Of a DNA stretch of 64,000 bases, positions 54,136 through 63,208 are shown in pieces. Source of the DNA: Shewanella sp. NFH-SH190041 (GTDB lineage Bacteria; Pseudomonadota; Gammaproteobacteria; Enterobacterales; Shewanellaceae); the NCBI RefSeq assembly GCF_024363255.1, contig NZ_AP026070.1, forward strand, positions 1,984,001-2,048,000, in the 5' to 3' direction. Positions within the stretch are counted from its first letter, which is position 1. Each line of letters opens with the position of its first letter. The translations under genes and the position numbers were made by a program. The notes below the pieces were generated by a model, which was not told the origin of the DNA, made no database searches, and saw only the letters and a list, made by a program, of their open reading frames with translations.

Positions 54136-55302
54136 ATGGACTTTACTTTCACCGATGACGAACTGGCATTTAAAGAGGCCATCAGTCGCTTTCTGATGAC
54201 AGAGGCCGCTCCTGAGGCGCTGCGGGAAATCTGGGAAACCGATTCTGGCCGTAGCCCTGAGTTGCGGGCAAAAATGGCCGAGCAAGGACTGACTGCACTG
54301 TCGGTTCCTGAGCATGCCGGTGGCTTGGGACTCAATGATGTTGCCTGGTCACTGATGACCCAAGAATTGGGATATTACGGCATACCGGATTCTATGGCCG
54401 ATACCGCTTATGTGGCAGCGGGATTGTTGGCTGCACTGTCTAGCGCAGCCCAGAACGGTACAGCTCAAAACAGTACAGCTCAAAACAGCATTGCGCAGAC
54501 CGACGAACTGCTTGGTGGAATTGCCGGTGGTGAGTTGCGCTTGGCGCTACAGCATCCGGTTAACCCTTTGGTTGCCGATGCCCATTTGGCTGATTTCATT
54601 TTGCTGATGGAGGGGGTTAACCCGGCTGGCAACACTGATATCAGTCAGGCAGCGCTGCATTGTGTGCCCCGCCGGGATGTGGATATCAGTCTACACCCCA
54701 GTATTGATTCATCACGACGTCTATCCCAGGTGAGCTGGCAGCCTAAGCCAGAAACGCTATTGTGCCGCGGTGATGAAGCGGCAGCATTAATGGAAGAGAC
54801 ATTGCAGCGCGGCGCCTTATCTGTGGCCGGGCAATTACTGGGGCTGGCACAGCGGATGCTGGATTTATCTGTGGATTATGTGGCCCAGCGCAAACAGTTC
54901 GGGCGCGCCATCGGTAGTTTTCAGGCCGTCAAACATCACCTGGCCGATGTGGCCGCCAAGATAGAATTTGCCCGGCCGGTGCTCTACCGCGCTGCGTGGG
55001 CATTGGCCCATCAGCAGCCTGAGTCTGGTTTGTATGTTTCTCAGGCGCGACTGGCCTGCGATGATGCCGCTCAGCTAGCTGCCCACCATGGCATTCAGGT
55101 GCATGGGGCGATGGGCTACACCTGGGAAGTGGATTTGCAAATGTTTATGAAGCGCAGTTGGTCACTGGCCTCAAGCTGGGGAGATCGCGCGTTTCATCAG
55201 CAGCGCATCAATACTGCGTTATTTGCTCATGATGCTTCTTTGGATTACGGCCCGGCCGATACCTTCGGCAGTGCCCCTGAGCGGGAGGTAAATAATGCCT
55301 GA
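54136..55302 (+). CDS. Acyl-CoA dehydrogenase-family subunit, IpdE2-like
   Basis: In this 388-residue protein the C-terminal four-helix domain is clear: YVAQRKQFGRAIGSFQAVKH (about 252) and IQVHGAMGYTWEVDLQMFMK (about 316). The N-terminal and middle domains are divergent, without SEPxAGSD (the region reads ALQHPVNPLVAD). This is typical of the second subunit of steroid ACAD heterotetramers. A tandem of TAQN-type residues near residue 96-116 (AQNGTAQNSTAQNSIAQ) is a short in-frame DNA repeat, TACAGCTCAAAACAG. The next gene overlaps by 8 bp. Confidence 0.86.
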   Translation: MDFTFTDDELAFKEAISRFLMTEAAPEALREIWETDSGRSPELRAKMAEQGLTALSVPEHAGGLGLNDVAWSLMTQELGYYGIPDSMADTAYVAAGLLAALSSAAQNGTAQNSTAQNSIAQTDELLGGIAGGELRLALQHPVNPLVADAHLADFILLMEGVNPAGNTDISQAALHCVPRRDVDISLHPSIDSSRRLSQVSWQPKPETLLCRGDEAAALMEETLQRGALSVAGQLLGLAQRMLDLSVDYVAQRKQFGRAIGSFQAVKHHLADVAAKIEFARPVLYRAAWALAHQQPESGLYVSQARLACDDAAQLAAHHGIQVHGAMGYTWEVDLQMFMKRSWSLASSWGDRAFHQQRINTALFAHDASLDYGPADTFGSAPEREVNNA

Positions 55303-56446
55303 AGCCTATATTGTTGATGCCCTGCGTACGCCAACCGGGCGGCGAAAGGGCAGTTATGCTGGGGTTCATGCCATGGATCTCGGTGGCCATGTGCTCAAGT
55401 CCTTGGTTGAGCGTAATGCAATTCCAGCCGAGGATTACGGTGATGTGATTTTCGGCTGTGTTGATACCATTGGCGCGCAGGCGGGCAATATCGCTCGCAC
55501 CAGTTGGTTGGCGGCAGGATTGCCCTTATGTGTGCCGGGTACTACGGTGGATCGTCAGTGCGGCTCATCCCAGCAAGCGGTGCATTTTGCTGCGCAAGCT
55601 GTGATGAGTGGCACCCAGGATGTGATTGCCGTGGGCGGGGTGCAGACCATGACCTCGATTCCGATCGCTTCGGCCATGCTAGCCGGTCAGCCGCTGGGGT
55701 TTACCACCCCCTTTGCTCAGAGTGAAGGCTGGCAAGCCAGATTTGGCGATGCACCGGTAGATCAGTTCTATGCCGCTCAGCGCATCGCCCGTCACTGGCA
55801 GTTAAGTCGTAGTGATATGGAAGTCTTTGCATTAGAAAGCCACCGGCGGGCATTGTCGGCGATTGAGGCCGGGTATTTTGACCGGGAAATCGTGCCGTTT
55901 GGGGGCATAGATAAAGATGAAACGCCGCGTAATACCTCATTGGCGAAAATGGCAGAGTTAGAGCCGATTGGCGCGGATTATCCCGATATTACCGCCGCAG
56001 TCTCCAGTCAGACTTGTGATGCAGCCGCGGCGTTACTTGTGGTCTCCAAATCAGCGCTGACCCGGTATGGCCTCACTCCTAGGGCGCGTATACACCATTT
56101 GTCTGTGCTGGGGGATGACCCTATCTGGCATTTAACCGCACCTATCCCCGCAACCCAGGCTGCGCTGAAAAAAGCTGGGTTGACGATGGCGGATATTGAT
56201 CTTGCAGAGGTGAATGAAGCCTTTGCTTCAGTGGCCATGGCTTGGATGCAGGAGACAGCTTGCCCCCATAACAAGCTCAATGTGAACGGCGGGGCAATTG
56301 CCTTGGGGCATCCGCTTGGCGCCACCGGTGTGCGCTTGATGACAGGTTTATTGCATGAGTTGGAGCGGCGCGGCGGCAGATATGGGTTGCAGACCATGTG
56401 CGAAGGCGGCGGTCTGGCCAATGTCACCATTATTGAACGGCTGTAA
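55295..56446 (+). CDS. Acetyl-CoA acyltransferase (thiolase), FadA6-like
   Basis: This 383-residue degradative thiolase has the nucleophile in TTVDRQCGSSQQAVHFAAQA (Cys about 89), EVNEAFASVAMAWMQE (about 306), His in GGAIALGHPLGATG (about 340) and the second Cys in LQTMCEGGGLANV (about 371). All three catalytic residues are present. It cleaves the 3-ketoacyl-CoA left after ring opening, releasing acetyl-CoA. The ATG at 55295 overlaps the ACAD stop by 8 bp with GGGAGG upstream. The next gene starts 12 bp after its stop. FadA6 is the corresponding enzyme in the actinobacterial HIP regulon. Confidence 0.9.
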   Translation: MPEAYIVDALRTPTGRRKGSYAGVHAMDLGGHVLKSLVERNAIPAEDYGDVIFGCVDTIGAQAGNIARTSWLAAGLPLCVPGTTVDRQCGSSQQAVHFAAQAVMSGTQDVIAVGGVQTMTSIPIASAMLAGQPLGFTTPFAQSEGWQARFGDAPVDQFYAAQRIARHWQLSRSDMEVFALESHRRALSAIEAGYFDREIVPFGGIDKDETPRNTSLAKMAELEPIGADYPDITAAVSSQTCDAAAALLVVSKSALTRYGLTPRARIHHLSVLGDDPIWHLTAPIPATQAALKKAGLTMADIDLAEVNEAFASVAMAWMQETACPHNKLNVNGGAIALGHPLGATGVRLMTGLLHELERRGGRYGLQTMCEGGGLANVTIIERL

Positions 56447-56458
56447 AGGAATAACGCT

Positions 56459-57337
56459 ATGACACTGTGTAAAGGACGTACCGTGATTATTACCGGCGCA
56501 GGTGGCGGCTTGGGCCGGGCATATGCGCTGGCATTTGCTGAGCAGGGCGCCTGTGTGCTGGTCAATGATATCCGTCCAGCTGCTGCAGCGGCTGTGGTGG
56601 ATGAGATTGTCACTGCCGGCGGACAAGCGCTGGCTAACAGTGATGATATTACTTCAATGGCCGGCGCTCAGCATATTGTCGATGCCGCCTTAGCAGCCTT
56701 TGGCGAGGTGCATGTATTGGTCAACAATGCCGGCGTACTGGCAGATCGCATGTTTACCAGTTTGACCGAGACGGATTGGGATCGGGTTATGCAAGTGCAC
56801 CTAAAGGGGCATTTTTGCCTTGCCAATCTCTTGGGGCGTCGTTGGCGAGATCTGGCAAAAGCCGGTACGCCGGTGGATGCTCGCATTATTAATACCAGCT
56901 CAGGGGCGGGGTTGCAGGGCTCGATTGGTCAGTCAAATTACAGTGCTGCGAAAGGTGGCGTTGCCGCTCTGACCTTGGTGCAGGCCGCAGAAATGCAGCG
57001 CTATGGCGTGACCGTAAATGCGTTAGCCCCGGCAGCAAGAACCGCCATGACAGAGGGGGCTATGCCAGATGTGGTGAAAAAGCCACAGGATGGCAGCTTT
57101 GATCTTTGGGCTGCTGATAACGTTGCTCCCTTGGTGGTATGGCTTGGCAGCAGTGCATCGGCACATATTACCGGGCAGGTGATTGAAAGCCAGGGCGGAC
57201 GTTTGTCTCTGTGTGATGGTTGGCGTACCGGCGAAACCCGGGATAAAGGGGCGAAGTGGGATGTAGCTGAAATTGGCGCGGTATTGGATGACTTGATCGC
57301 AGCATCGCCCGCGGCGCAAAAAGTATGGGGGAGCTGA
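56459..57337 (+). CDS. SDR oxidoreductase (hydroxyacyl-CoA dehydrogenase type)
   Basis: This 292-residue short-chain dehydrogenase has the cofactor loop IITGAGGGLGRAYALAF (about 10), D in LVNDIRPA (NAD-preferring, about 36), NNAGVLADRMF (about 90), Ser in NTSSGAGLQG (about 144) and Tyr/Lys in SNYSAAKGGVAAL (about 158). The VLADRMF after NNAG is a trait of multifunctional-enzyme-type 3-hydroxyacyl-CoA dehydrogenases (17-beta-HSD4/ChsB1, IpdF). It probably works in ring C/D or side-chain oxidation. AAAGGAA lies 6 bp before the ATG. The amidase gene starts one base after its stop (TGAGATG). Confidence 0.87.
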   Translation: MTLCKGRTVIITGAGGGLGRAYALAFAEQGACVLVNDIRPAAAAAVVDEIVTAGGQALANSDDITSMAGAQHIVDAALAAFGEVHVLVNNAGVLADRMFTSLTETDWDRVMQVHLKGHFCLANLLGRRWRDLAKAGTPVDARIINTSSGAGLQGSIGQSNYSAAKGGVAALTLVQAAEMQRYGVTVNALAPAARTAMTEGAMPDVVKKPQDGSFDLWAADNVAPLVVWLGSSASAHITGQVIESQGGRLSLCDGWRTGETRDKGAKWDVAEIGAVLDDLIAASPAAQKVWGS

Positions 57338-57338
57338 G

Positions 57339-58943
57339 ATGAGCCAGGATAAAATCAATGAGTTTCAGCCGACCCGTCGCCGATTACTGCAGGGGACTGG
57401 CGCATTAGGCGCATTAAGCGCCGTTTCACTCACTGCGCCCGTGAGTATGAACGCCGTGGCTAAAGGGAACGATGCCTCCCAGTCACAAACATTGCCATTG
57501 CGCGAGTATGAGTTTTGGGATATGACCCAAATGGCTGAGCTGTTGCACCAAGGGGAAGTGACGCCACTGGAGTTATTTGATGCCGCGGCTGCCAGATTTG
57601 AAGCGCGCAGTCATCTCAATCTCTTGGCCGTTAGCCATTTAGAGCAAGCCCGCAGTTATGCCACTGAATTGAGTCAGGCGGGCAAAACCGCCCGAGAGCA
57701 GGCATTTCGTTCTATGCCGTTGCGGGGCGTCCCCTTTGCGCTGAAAGATCTCAATATCAAGATGAAAGGCACGGTGACCACCAATGGTTGCCTGTTCTTT
57801 AAAGATGATGTGGCAGATTATGATTCGACCCTGACCCAGCGCTATCAGGCTGCCGGGCTGAATATTATGGCGAAGCTGACCAGTCCGGAGTTTGGTCAAA
57901 CGGCAACCACGGAATCTGCGTTGCATGGTGATACATTAAATCCTTGGGATACCAGTTGCTCGGCCGGTGGCTCCAGTGGCGGCTCAGCTGCCGCAGTCGC
58001 CGCCCGTATTTTACCTGCGGTCCATGCCAGTGATGGCGGAGGCTCTATCCGTATTCCGGCTTCACATTGTGGGATTTTTGGCCTTAAACCGAGTCGGGGG
58101 CGCATTGCCACCGGGCCGGATGCCATGGAAGGGTGGATGGGACTATCGGTACATAATGTGGTCAGCCGTTCGGTACGGGACTCGGCAATGCTGCTGGAGC
58201 TGACCCAAGGGCCGGAACCCGGCACCCGGGTGCAGCATCCCAATGGCGCGTTTTTACACGCGATTACGACAGTGCCAAAGGGGCTGAAAATCGCAGTGAT
58301 GAAACACCATCCATTTGGTTTGCCAGTACATAAAGACTGTATTGTCGGGGTTGATCGTACTATAGCGCTGCTAGAATCCTTGGGGCATCATGTGGAAACA
58401 GCCTCACCTCAGTTACCGATTGAAGCTATGTATAAAGGCATGGGCGTCACCACCTCTAATGGCGTGTTATCCACTGTACAGGCGCGGGAGCGTAAATTGG
58501 GGCGTAAGGCGAGGGAAGATGAATTTGCGCCCATTGTCTGGGGCTTTATGGAAAATGCTAAAAAGCACACGGCGCAGGACGTGTTTGCAGCCCGAACGGC
58601 TTATGATCAGGCCGGGCAGTCTTTTGACCGTTTTTTCCAGCATTATGATCTGATCTTGGCGCCGGTAACCGCTGCGCCGCCTCCGAAGATAGGAGAGCTG
58701 AGCCTGTATCAACCGTTTGATGATTTTGTCAGCGGCGTTATCAAGGCATCGCCCATCACCAGTATGTTCAATATGACCGGGCTGCCAGCCATGTCAGTGC
58801 CTTTGCACTGGAATGCTGATGGATTACCTATCGGCATTCAGTTTGGTGCCGCCTATGGTAATGAGGCGCTGTTGTTGGCGCTTGCGGCACAATTAGAATC
58901 TGCTGCGCCGTGGCAAAATCGCCGCCCAACAATGCTGGGCTGA
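57339..58943 (+). CDS. Tat-exported amidase (amidase signature family)
   Basis: This 534-residue enzyme has an N-terminal Tat signal: TRRRLLQGTGALGALSAVSL (about 12-31), ending near AVAKG (about 44). The amidase-signature triad is Lys in GVPFALKDLNIKMKG (about 131), Ser in AGGSSGGSAAAVAA (about 212) and Ser in DGGGSIRIPASHCGIFGLKP (about 235). It hydrolyses an amide in the periplasm. As the last gene of a steroid operon it might deconjugate glycine- or taurine-linked bile acids before uptake; this is inference, since the family has many substrates. A strong terminator follows 35 bp after its stop. Confidence 0.85.
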   Translation: MSQDKINEFQPTRRRLLQGTGALGALSAVSLTAPVSMNAVAKGNDASQSQTLPLREYEFWDMTQMAELLHQGEVTPLELFDAAAARFEARSHLNLLAVSHLEQARSYATELSQAGKTAREQAFRSMPLRGVPFALKDLNIKMKGTVTTNGCLFFKDDVADYDSTLTQRYQAAGLNIMAKLTSPEFGQTATTESALHGDTLNPWDTSCSAGGSSGGSAAAVAARILPAVHASDGGGSIRIPASHCGIFGLKPSRGRIATGPDAMEGWMGLSVHNVVSRSVRDSAMLLELTQGPEPGTRVQHPNGAFLHAITTVPKGLKIAVMKHHPFGLPVHKDCIVGVDRTIALLESLGHHVETASPQLPIEAMYKGMGVTTSNGVLSTVQARERKLGRKAREDEFAPIVWGFMENAKKHTAQDVFAARTAYDQAGQSFDRFFQHYDLILAPVTAAPPPKIGELSLYQPFDDFVSGVIKASPITSMFNMTGLPAMSVPLHWNADGLPIGIQFGAAYGNEALLLALAAQLESAAPWQNRRPTMLG

Positions 58944-58977
58944 ATCATTAAAAAGTGATAATATTCTCCCAGTAATG

Positions 58978-59005
58978 AAAAGGGCCTGTCTTTACAGGCC
59001 CTTTT
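58978..59005 (+). terminator. Intrinsic terminator of the hsaC-ipd operon
   Basis: The stem AAAAGGGCCTGT / ACAGGCCCTTTT (12 bp, loop CTTT) lies 35 bp past the amidase stop. The A/T ends give a U-tract on either strand, but only the plus strand has a gene ending here. Confidence 0.92.
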
Positions 59006-59229
59006 GCTGTTTACGCGCCGGGAAAATCTGCCGGAAGTGAAACAGTTGGCAGGTGAGGGGCGGATAAGCCGTTTCTTCCTCTCCTCCGTGGTGTTACTTT
59101 GTTATTTGCCTGCCGTCATTGCAAGTTATCCCTGTCGATACGCCCGGTGTAAGCATTTCAACCACATATCTTTTGCCGGTATCGCCTGTCAGGGACATAT
59201 TTGTACGTTACTGGAAAAGGAAATATGTT

Positions 59230-60609
59230 ATGAACCTTCCTGGACAAACAAACCAGCCGACCCCACCTAAGGGGCCGACCGGTGCTGCGCCAGGTCCGGC
59301 ACCTAAAGGGCTGCTGGAACGTCTGTTTAAACTCTCTGCCCACCAAACCACCGCCGGTACAGAAATGACCGCCGGTATCACCACCTTTATGACCATGGTG
59401 TATATCGTGTTCGTTAACCCGCAGATCCTGTCTGCCGCGGGCATGGATACCAGTGGTGTTTTTGTGGTGACTTGTCTTATCAGTGCCATCGGTTGTGTGG
59501 TGATGGGTCTGGTGGCCAATCTGCCTATCGCATTGGCGCCTGCTATGGGGCTGAATGCCTTTTTTGCCTTCTCCGTTGTGGTTGGCATGGGCGTTAGTTG
59601 GCAAGTGGGCATGGGTACCATTTTCTGGGGTGCCGTTGGCTTTGCGCTGATGTCTTTATTTGGTTTCCGCTCTTGGATTTTAACCAATATTCCTACCTGT
59701 TTACGTATCGGTATTCCCAGCGGCATTGGTCTGTTGATTGCCTTAGTGGGGCTGAATAAAGCCGGGATTGTCATCGCGAATCCTGCCACTATGGTTGCCG
59801 TTGGTGATTTAACATCACTGCATTGTCTGCTTGGCGCGCTGAGTTTCTTTATTGTGGTGATTTTGGCAACCCGTGGCGTTCATTCTGCTGTGTTGCTATC
59901 TGTGGTTATCGTTACGGCTATTGGTGCGTTGCTGGGTGATGTGAAATTTACCGGCGTTGTTTCTATGCCGCCTAGTATTGCCGATACCTTTGGTCAGTTG
60001 GATTTGGCGGGTTCTTTTAATCTGGGCTTGTCTGGCATTATTTTCTCTTTTGCGTTGGTAAGTCTGTTTGACAGCTCTGGCACCATGATTGCGGTCACCG
60101 AGAAATGCGGTATTACCGATGACCGTGGTCGTTTCCCACGCATGAAGCAGGCATTGCTGACGGACTCATTCTCATCGGTTGCAGGGGCTTATATGGGCAC
60201 CTCAACAGTAACAGCCTTTATTGAAAGTTCTTCCGGTGTGGCGGTAGGTGGTCGTACTGGTTTAACCGCGGTGGTAACGGGCATTTTGTTCCTGCTGGTG
60301 ATGTTCTTCTCGCCATTGGCTGCGATGGTACCGGGTTATGCTGTTGCTGGCGCACTGATTTATGTGGGTATTTTAATGTGCTCCGGTCTGTCTAAGATCA
60401 ATTGGAGTGATATGACTGAGGCTGTACCGGCCTTTATTACCTGTATTATGATGCCATTCAGTTTTTCTATCACGGAAGGGATTGCAACTGGCTTTATCAC
60501 TTTTTGTGTGATGAAAATCGGCACTGGCAAATGGCGTGACATTCACCCAGGTGTCGCACTGGTTGCCTTGCTGTTTATTGTTAAGTTTGTATTTGTAGAC
60601 AGTCATTAA
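59230..60609 (+). CDS. NCS2-family purine (adenine/guanine/hypoxanthine) permease
   Basis: This 459-residue inner-membrane protein has about 12-14 membrane segments and belongs to the AzgA/GhxP/AdeP group. Evidence: LFKLSAHQTTAGTEMTAGIT (about 30), IALAPAMGLNAFFAFSVVVG (about 102) and LFDSSGTMIAVTEKCG (about 285). The family imports nucleobases with H+. The start at 59230 (MNLPGQTNQ) has AAAAGGAAAT upstream; the longer in-frame ORF from 59119 has no membrane features and no ribosome binding site. It is a single gene with its own terminator. There is no functional link to the steroid operon, which ends 225 bp before it. Confidence 0.88.
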   Translation: MNLPGQTNQPTPPKGPTGAAPGPAPKGLLERLFKLSAHQTTAGTEMTAGITTFMTMVYIVFVNPQILSAAGMDTSGVFVVTCLISAIGCVVMGLVANLPIALAPAMGLNAFFAFSVVVGMGVSWQVGMGTIFWGAVGFALMSLFGFRSWILTNIPTCLRIGIPSGIGLLIALVGLNKAGIVIANPATMVAVGDLTSLHCLLGALSFFIVVILATRGVHSAVLLSVVIVTAIGALLGDVKFTGVVSMPPSIADTFGQLDLAGSFNLGLSGIIFSFALVSLFDSSGTMIAVTEKCGITDDRGRFPRMKQALLTDSFSSVAGAYMGTSTVTAFIESSSGVAVGGRTGLTAVVTGILFLLVMFFSPLAAMVPGYAVAGALIYVGILMCSGLSKINWSDMTEAVPAFITCIMMPFSFSITEGIATGFITFCVMKIGTGKWRDIHPGVALVALLFIVKFVFVDSH

Positions 60610-60626
60610 TCACCTAGGTGAACCAC

Positions 60627-60657
60627 AAAAAAGCAGCGTTTAACGCTGCTTTTTTTG
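60627..60657 (+). terminator. Intrinsic terminator of the permease gene
   Basis: The stem AGCAGCG / CGCTGCT with TTTAA loop is followed by TTTTTTT. It lies 18 bp past the stop. The A-run before it would also serve the minus strand. Confidence 0.9.
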
Positions 60658-60664
60658 TATTTGG

Positions 60665-60934
60665 CTAGGGCGTGTTGATGTTTCGTGATTAAATTTTGTT
60701 TGAGATAAAAGCGTTTTAATCGCGGCGAGTGGTTTGTCGCCTAGTTATTCTAAGCAAGAACCGCTCAACAAAGAATAAAACGCTTTTAGCCGAACCCTGA
60801 GGGCAGCGTTTGAGGCTCCTTTCTACTGCGTTATCGGCTTATCAGGTAGCGCAACTACCAATCAAAGCCTCTGCCTTGTATAAAGCATCCTCAAATCGCT
60901 GCAAAAACAAACTCGAAACATCAACACGCCCTAG
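60665..60934. mobile_element. 270-bp MITE with 21-bp perfect inverted ends
   Basis: CTAGGGCGTGTTGATGTTTCG (first 20 bases and one more, 60665-60685) returns as its exact reverse complement at 60914-60934. The inside has no ORF of note but can form further stems (GCGTTTTAAT... ATAAAACGC). The outermost CTAG is itself palindromic and may be the target duplication. The element sits between the permease terminator and the 3' end of the DUF2809 gene. It needs a transposase in trans; none of the transposases in this window has these ends. Confidence 0.85.
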
Positions 60935-60950
60935 TGAATATTGAATCGTT

Positions 60951-61346
60951 TTAGCAAGACTGCACTGCCTTGAGTCGGTTGATAAAATATTCAGCCGCCA
61001 AGCATGTGAGTGCCCCTGCGGCGTATGCGAGGATATCCATCCAATCAAATGTGGCCCCGAAAATAATGCGTAATATTTTATAGTGAGACAGACCAAGGAG
61101 GGTTAATAACTGACAGTATTGCGCGATTTCAATTAAGCTTGCGAACATAAATACGCCGATACAGCCAGTTTTAGGTGGCAGTTTAATAAAAGTGGTTAAC
61201 CCGGCGTAGACCCATATTACTGCCAGCATATCACCAAAAAATGGCCGGATAATGTTGTCATGTAAATAAAGGGCAATAACGATAAGTAACCCGAGCAGGA
61301 TAAGACTGACGAGCAGCCGGTTTAGATTGAACTGAAGCATTAACAC
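60951..61346 (-). CDS. DUF2809 family membrane protein
   Basis: This 131-residue inner-membrane protein has four likely segments: LLVSLILLGLLIVIALYL (about 10), FGDMLAVIWVYAGLTTFI (about 37), GCIGVFMFASLIEIAQYC (about 61) and MDILAYAAGALTCLAAEYFI (about 103). The FGDxLAV, EIxQ and DxxAY residues are the DUF2809 (VanZ-like) pattern. Function is not known. The MITE lies 16 bp beyond its stop codon. The start could be either of two Met codons (1 or 3); 61346 is used. It is a single gene. Confidence 0.8.
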   Translation of the reverse strand: MLMLQFNLNRLLVSLILLGLLIVIALYLHDNIIRPFFGDMLAVIWVYAGLTTFIKLPPKTGCIGVFMFASLIEIAQYCQLLTLLGLSHYKILRIIFGATFDWMDILAYAAGALTCLAAEYFINRLKAVQSC

Positions 61347-61524
61347 ATAAGCATAGGGAGTTGTGATGGCTATAGACGACCTGATACGCGTTGGGCTGAA
61401 GCTCTAATCGGAAAACTTGCTATTTAAGGGCCGATTAAGCTGTATTGGGCGGTAACCTTGAGCTTGCTGAGATGATTAAAAAGCGTAGTAAAGCAGCCGA
61501 TGATGGCTGCTTTATCATTATTGC

Positions 61525-63123
61525 TTAATCTTCTCTGGCACAGGTTGTGACACCCATATAATCATCAAAGTAATCACTCTTTTTATTTTGGTAAGAGACA
61601 TACATCCAGTGATAATTAAGTTTGTGGTCGTTATAATTATGAGTGCGACTCCAGTAAAGCTCTTCTGGCCATCCAGCCGCTTTGAAGTCGAAATATTCCC
61701 CATATTTATTCATTAACATATCAATGGAAGGAACATTGGTACCAAATTGGCTACACAGTTGTTGAGCATTATTGACCGTAGTAAAGTTGCTCTCCATTCG
61801 TTCCTGGTGTTTGTTGTCATAGTTCATTTCAGGATAGAGTCTATCTTTGTTATATATGACAGCCATATTCAGTTTCACCCCCATTTGATACAGTTCTTGC
61901 GGGGTTAAAGGTCGGAATAATTTAAATGTACCCCAGCGGGTTTTGCCGCTGAAATAGGGCTCTGGGCCGATTGTGCGAACCGGAATATCATTAATTTGTT
62001 CGCCACCGACTAAGCGGTTATTACTCTCTTCCCGGCTATTAAGCAGATCATCAAATCCTTCAATGTTTCCAGCTTCTGCACCGACATTAAAGCATTGCCG
62101 TTGCCAGCCATGCCCTTTATCGGTAATACAAAAATACAGATAATCATGGATAACACTGTGGGGCGTGTCTGAATTGCCAATCAGATTAATTGTGAGTGGA
62201 TTATCTGTATTGGATACTGGATGTTCCCACCCGAAAAAGGCATTGATTTCGCTGTGATAATCGATATACCACGCCGTTTCAATATCATTGGAAAACCCAG
62301 TCAAATGTGCGGTGACTTGATTTTTATAATTCAGTTCACCTGTAAAGCTGACACTGGCGGGTTGAAAGTGCGCGCATTGTCCATTTTCCAAACAAAAATT
62401 AATCGGTTGTTTTATATTTATATAGAGGTTGGGATCTGCTAAATCCAGCTCGCAGCGACTACGATTACCACTGAGGGAACATTTGTTTCCTAACTGATAC
62501 CCATTTTGTTGCCAACTGGCTTCATAGACTTTATCTCCCGCTTGCATCAATTGGCCAGTTAATTTAGCACGTTTATCTGGCATCTGTGTTTTATCATCAA
62601 CCACAATAACCGGCTGGTTAGTGTTTGGCTCTGGATGATGAATTTTTCTTTCGCTGAACTCAGGTGGTGTGTGTGGCTGAGGTGCGCGAGTTGGCAATTC
62701 CGCCTGTATATCAGGATGACTCTCTGGCGATTCTACTGGTAAATCAGGCTGACGCTTCGGTGCTGCAACTGTGACGTCAGAAGAAATTGCCTGCGAAGTC
62801 GGTTTCTGTGCGTTATTTTCAATTTTACTGCCAGAAACATCTTCATTGTGACTTGTCATCGGATTAGGCTCAACCAATATAGGTTGTTGAATTGATGCCT
62901 TCAGATTTTGTGCATTATTGGTATAAGCGTTGGTATCAGATTTTATCTTTGCATGCTGAGTTTGGCTTATATTCGAAATAGCCGTTTTGCGAGATTGCGT
63001 TTCTGCATGTATTGCTACTTTTGGTGTTTTATCGGCTTGTGGCTGTGATTCACTATCCCCACCGCAGCCTGATAAAACTAAGAGTGGCGATAAGTAAAAT
63101 AAAGGGGTTAAAAGTTTAGTCAT
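61525..63123 (-). CDS. Large lipoprotein with lectin-like C-terminal domain
   Basis: This 532-residue protein has a lipoprotein signal with lipobox LVLSGC (Cys about 20). A long polar, Pro/Gln/Ser-rich linker follows (about 30-180). Two folded regions come next: a beta-rich one (QVTAHLTGFSNDIETAWYID, about 258; HDYLYFCITDKGHGWQRQCF, about 318) and a C-terminal one (LCSQFGTNVPSIDMLMNKYG, AAGWPEELYWSRTHNYN, GVTTCARED). The CxxxG..(L/V)P...-(G)WP-YWS-C order recalls the lectin-like end of invasin-type adhesins. A surface or periplasmic-face role in adhesion is possible. The next gene on the same strand upstream is a paralogue. Confidence 0.7.
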   Translation of the reverse strand: MTKLLTPLFYLSPLLVLSGCGGDSESQPQADKTPKVAIHAETQSRKTAISNISQTQHAKIKSDTNAYTNNAQNLKASIQQPILVEPNPMTSHNEDVSGSKIENNAQKPTSQAISSDVTVAAPKRQPDLPVESPESHPDIQAELPTRAPQPHTPPEFSERKIHHPEPNTNQPVIVVDDKTQMPDKRAKLTGQLMQAGDKVYEASWQQNGYQLGNKCSLSGNRSRCELDLADPNLYINIKQPINFCLENGQCAHFQPASVSFTGELNYKNQVTAHLTGFSNDIETAWYIDYHSEINAFFGWEHPVSNTDNPLTINLIGNSDTPHSVIHDYLYFCITDKGHGWQRQCFNVGAEAGNIEGFDDLLNSREESNNRLVGGEQINDIPVRTIGPEPYFSGKTRWGTFKLFRPLTPQELYQMGVKLNMAVIYNKDRLYPEMNYDNKHQERMESNFTTVNNAQQLCSQFGTNVPSIDMLMNKYGEYFDFKAAGWPEELYWSRTHNYNDHKLNYHWMYVSYQNKKSDYFDDYMGVTTCARED

Positions 63124-63208
63124 ATAGGTATTACATATAATTTATGTTATTTGAAGCGCTCCTGGTAAATAATAAGGAGCACATGAAAATCTAACGCTCA
63201 GTGAATGC

